Shown in pieces: positions 63,116 through 64,000 of a stretch of 64,000 bases of DNA; within the stretch, counting starts at the first letter, position 1, and the number at the start of each line of letters is the position of its first letter. This stretch comes from an uncultured Flavobacteriaceae bacterium (lineage in GTDB: Bacteria > Bacteroidota > Bacteroidia > Flavobacteriales > Flavobacteriaceae), in contig CANLQD010000002.1 in assembly GCA_947493175.1 (NCBI GenBank), forward strand, positions 372,001 through 436,000. Direction: 5' to 3'. The translations under genes were made by a program, and so were the position numbers. A model generated the notes under the pieces. The model saw nothing but the letters and a program-made list of their open reading frames with translations, was not told the origin of the DNA and made no database searches.

Positions 63116-63349
63116 ATGAGCGAAAAAAATTTCACCCCAATTAAGATAGACCTAGAAAAAGATAAGCGATATGCATGGTGTACCTGTAGCCATAGCGAGG
63201 TACAGCCCTTTTGCGACGGTTCCCATAGGGCACATGATAAACCAGGCGCTTTGGGGTTTACCTCGGAAGAAGCGAAAGAAGCATGGCTCTGTACCTGTAA
63301 GCAAACAGGAAATCCGCCCTACTGCGACGGATCGCATAACAGCTTATAA
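63116..63349 (+). CDS. Dual CDGSH iron-sulfur domain protein
   Basis: A 77-residue protein with two CDGSH [2Fe-2S] motifs: YAWCTCSHSEVQPFCDGSH and AWLCTCKQTGNPPYCDGSH, each with three Cys and one His ligand. It is a small electron-transfer or redox-sensing protein. The upstream ATG at 63095 would add seven residues but lies almost on the promoter box. Confidence 0.9.
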   Translation: MSEKNFTPIKIDLEKDKRYAWCTCSHSEVQPFCDGSHRAHDKPGALGFTSEEAKEAWLCTCKQTGNPPYCDGSHNSL

Positions 63350-63528
63350 ACCATTTGTAGCGCTTAGCTTTATTGGAAAAAACGTAACTCTTTTTGAACA
63401 CTTCTCTGGGTTGCCATTCGAATACGTGCTTATTGAAAGTTTTTGGTCTTCATCATTCAGGGCGAAAGTCTTGAGTTAAAAACGCATACCTGCATGAGTC
63501 AGGTTTTCGACCGACCGTTTACAACCAA

Positions 63529-63558
63529 TAAAAAAAGGCCTCGATATATCGGGGCCTT
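63529..63558 (-). terminator. Intrinsic terminator of lpdA
   Basis: On the minus strand AAGGCCCCGAT pairs with ATCGAGGCCTT (one G-T pair), followed by a run of seven T. It begins 24 bp after the lpdA stop. Confidence 0.8.
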
Positions 63559-63581
63559 CTAATACCATACTTATTGGCACA

Positions 63582-64000
63582 CTATATATGCAAAGCCCTA
63601 TCTTCGGTTGCTGCCAAGGCTGCTTCTTTCACGGCCTCCGCATAGGTCGGGTGCGCGTGGCTCATGCGAGCGATGTCTTCGGCCGAAGCCCTGAACTCCA
63701 TTGCTGTAACGGCTTCGGTAATCAAATCGGCGCAACGGGCACCTATCATATGCACCCCAAGGACTTCATCGGTCTCCTTATCGGCCAAAATTTTCACGAA
63801 TCCGTCAACATCCATACTGGCACGAGCACGCCCTAAGGCACGCATTGGAAACTGTCCCGCCTTATAAGCGACCCCTGCCTCCTTTAATTCTTCTTCGGTC
63901 TTTCCTACTGAAGCTACTTCTGGCCACGTATAAACCACACCAGGAATCAAATTGTAATCGATATGAGGTTTCTGACCTGCCAAAATTTCTGCCACCATCG
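63582..64000 (-). CDS. lpdA: Dihydrolipoyl dehydrogenase, C-terminal fragment
   Basis: The 3' end of the E3 gene of 2-oxoacid dehydrogenase complexes; the 5' part lies beyond the window. The visible part is the dimerisation domain: IPGVVYTWPEVASVGKTEEE, GFVKILADKETDEVLGVHMI and the active-site MSHAHPTYAEAVKEAALA, whose His-x-x-x-x-Glu pair acts in catalysis across the dimer. It ends at a TAA and has its own terminator. Confidence 0.92.
   Translation of the reverse strand, partial: MVAEILAGQKPHIDYNLIPGVVYTWPEVASVGKTEEELKEAGVAYKAGQFPMRALGRARASMDVDGFVKILADKETDEVLGVHMIGARCADLITEAVTAMEFRASAEDIARMSHAHPTYAEAVKEAALAATEDRALHI

Noticed and set aside
1..64000. Mobile element, prophage, CRISPR or restriction-modification locus
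   Set aside because: No transposase, integrase, phage structural gene, methylase or spaced repeat array was recognised; the lone helicase at 12.7-14.2 kb has no restriction partners.

Overview
The window is chromosomal DNA from a member of the Bacteroidota, almost certainly a marine-type Flavobacteriaceae. The evidence is a PorP/SprF-type protein of the type IX secretion/gliding family, the short 287-residue RpoD typical of the phylum, a menaquinone-pathway MenB, many lipoproteins, promoters of the form TTG-N19/20-TAnnTTTG, and little Shine-Dalgarno sequence. A genus cannot be fixed from the sequence. I see no rRNA, tRNA, CRISPR array, transposase or integrase; the window reads as stable core and accessory chromosome.

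Layout. 1-5.1 kb: the end of an alpha-2-macroglobulin gene, then a minus-strand, ATGA-coupled envelope operon (heme/VCBS lipoprotein, 3D-domain lipoprotein, amidase lipoprotein, M14 carboxypeptidase). 5.2-17.3 kb: housekeeping genes (DUF2452, pirin plus Gfo/Idh/MocA oxidoreductase, serine hydrolase, alpha/beta hydrolase, menB, a GT-B glycosyltransferase, a DEAD/DEAH helicase, a GhrA-like dehydrogenase, an FAD oxidoreductase). 17.5-18.7 kb: an rpoD-type sigma factor facing two tandem, mutually similar 32-33-residue ORFs across a shared terminator.

18.9-29.3 kb: the most coherent accessory block, six tightly packed minus-strand genes. They encode a soluble hybrid histidine kinase with Hpt, a single-domain response regulator, a membrane-anchored HEAT-repeat protein with an internal array of YEEI-like motifs, a PgaC-like processive glycosyltransferase, an LtaS-like phosphotransferase with a TPR tail, and a TPR/YaiO outer-membrane barrel. 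I read this as a regulated system that makes, decorates and exports a surface polysaccharide.

29.5-42.2 kb: a dipeptidase, a thioesterase, DUF72, a LolA-like protein, a large Asp-box propeller protein, DUF2461, a cysteine-biosynthesis pair (serine acetyltransferase/cysM), a non-canonical Nramp transporter, and a zinc-finger/nuclease-like protein beside a duplicated GldL-like membrane protein. 43.0-49.1 kb: a gliding/T9SS-like cluster (secreted protein, PD40 propeller protein without OmpA, PorP/SprF protein with a SPOR-like tail), then a LuxR-type regulator whose phospho-acceptor Asp is Glu. 49.2-51.1 kb: an SRPBCC protein and a transmembrane TIR/DUF1566 protein. 51.4-64 kb: ComM-like ATPase, penicillin acylase, tilS-dsbD, lipase, FMN reductase-pabB, an acyltransferase, a dual CDGSH protein and the 3' end of lpdA.

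Start sites were moved from the longest possible ORF wherever the longest form began at TTG and an in-frame ATG fitted a signal peptide or promoter better. Protein identities come from motif recognition without database searches.
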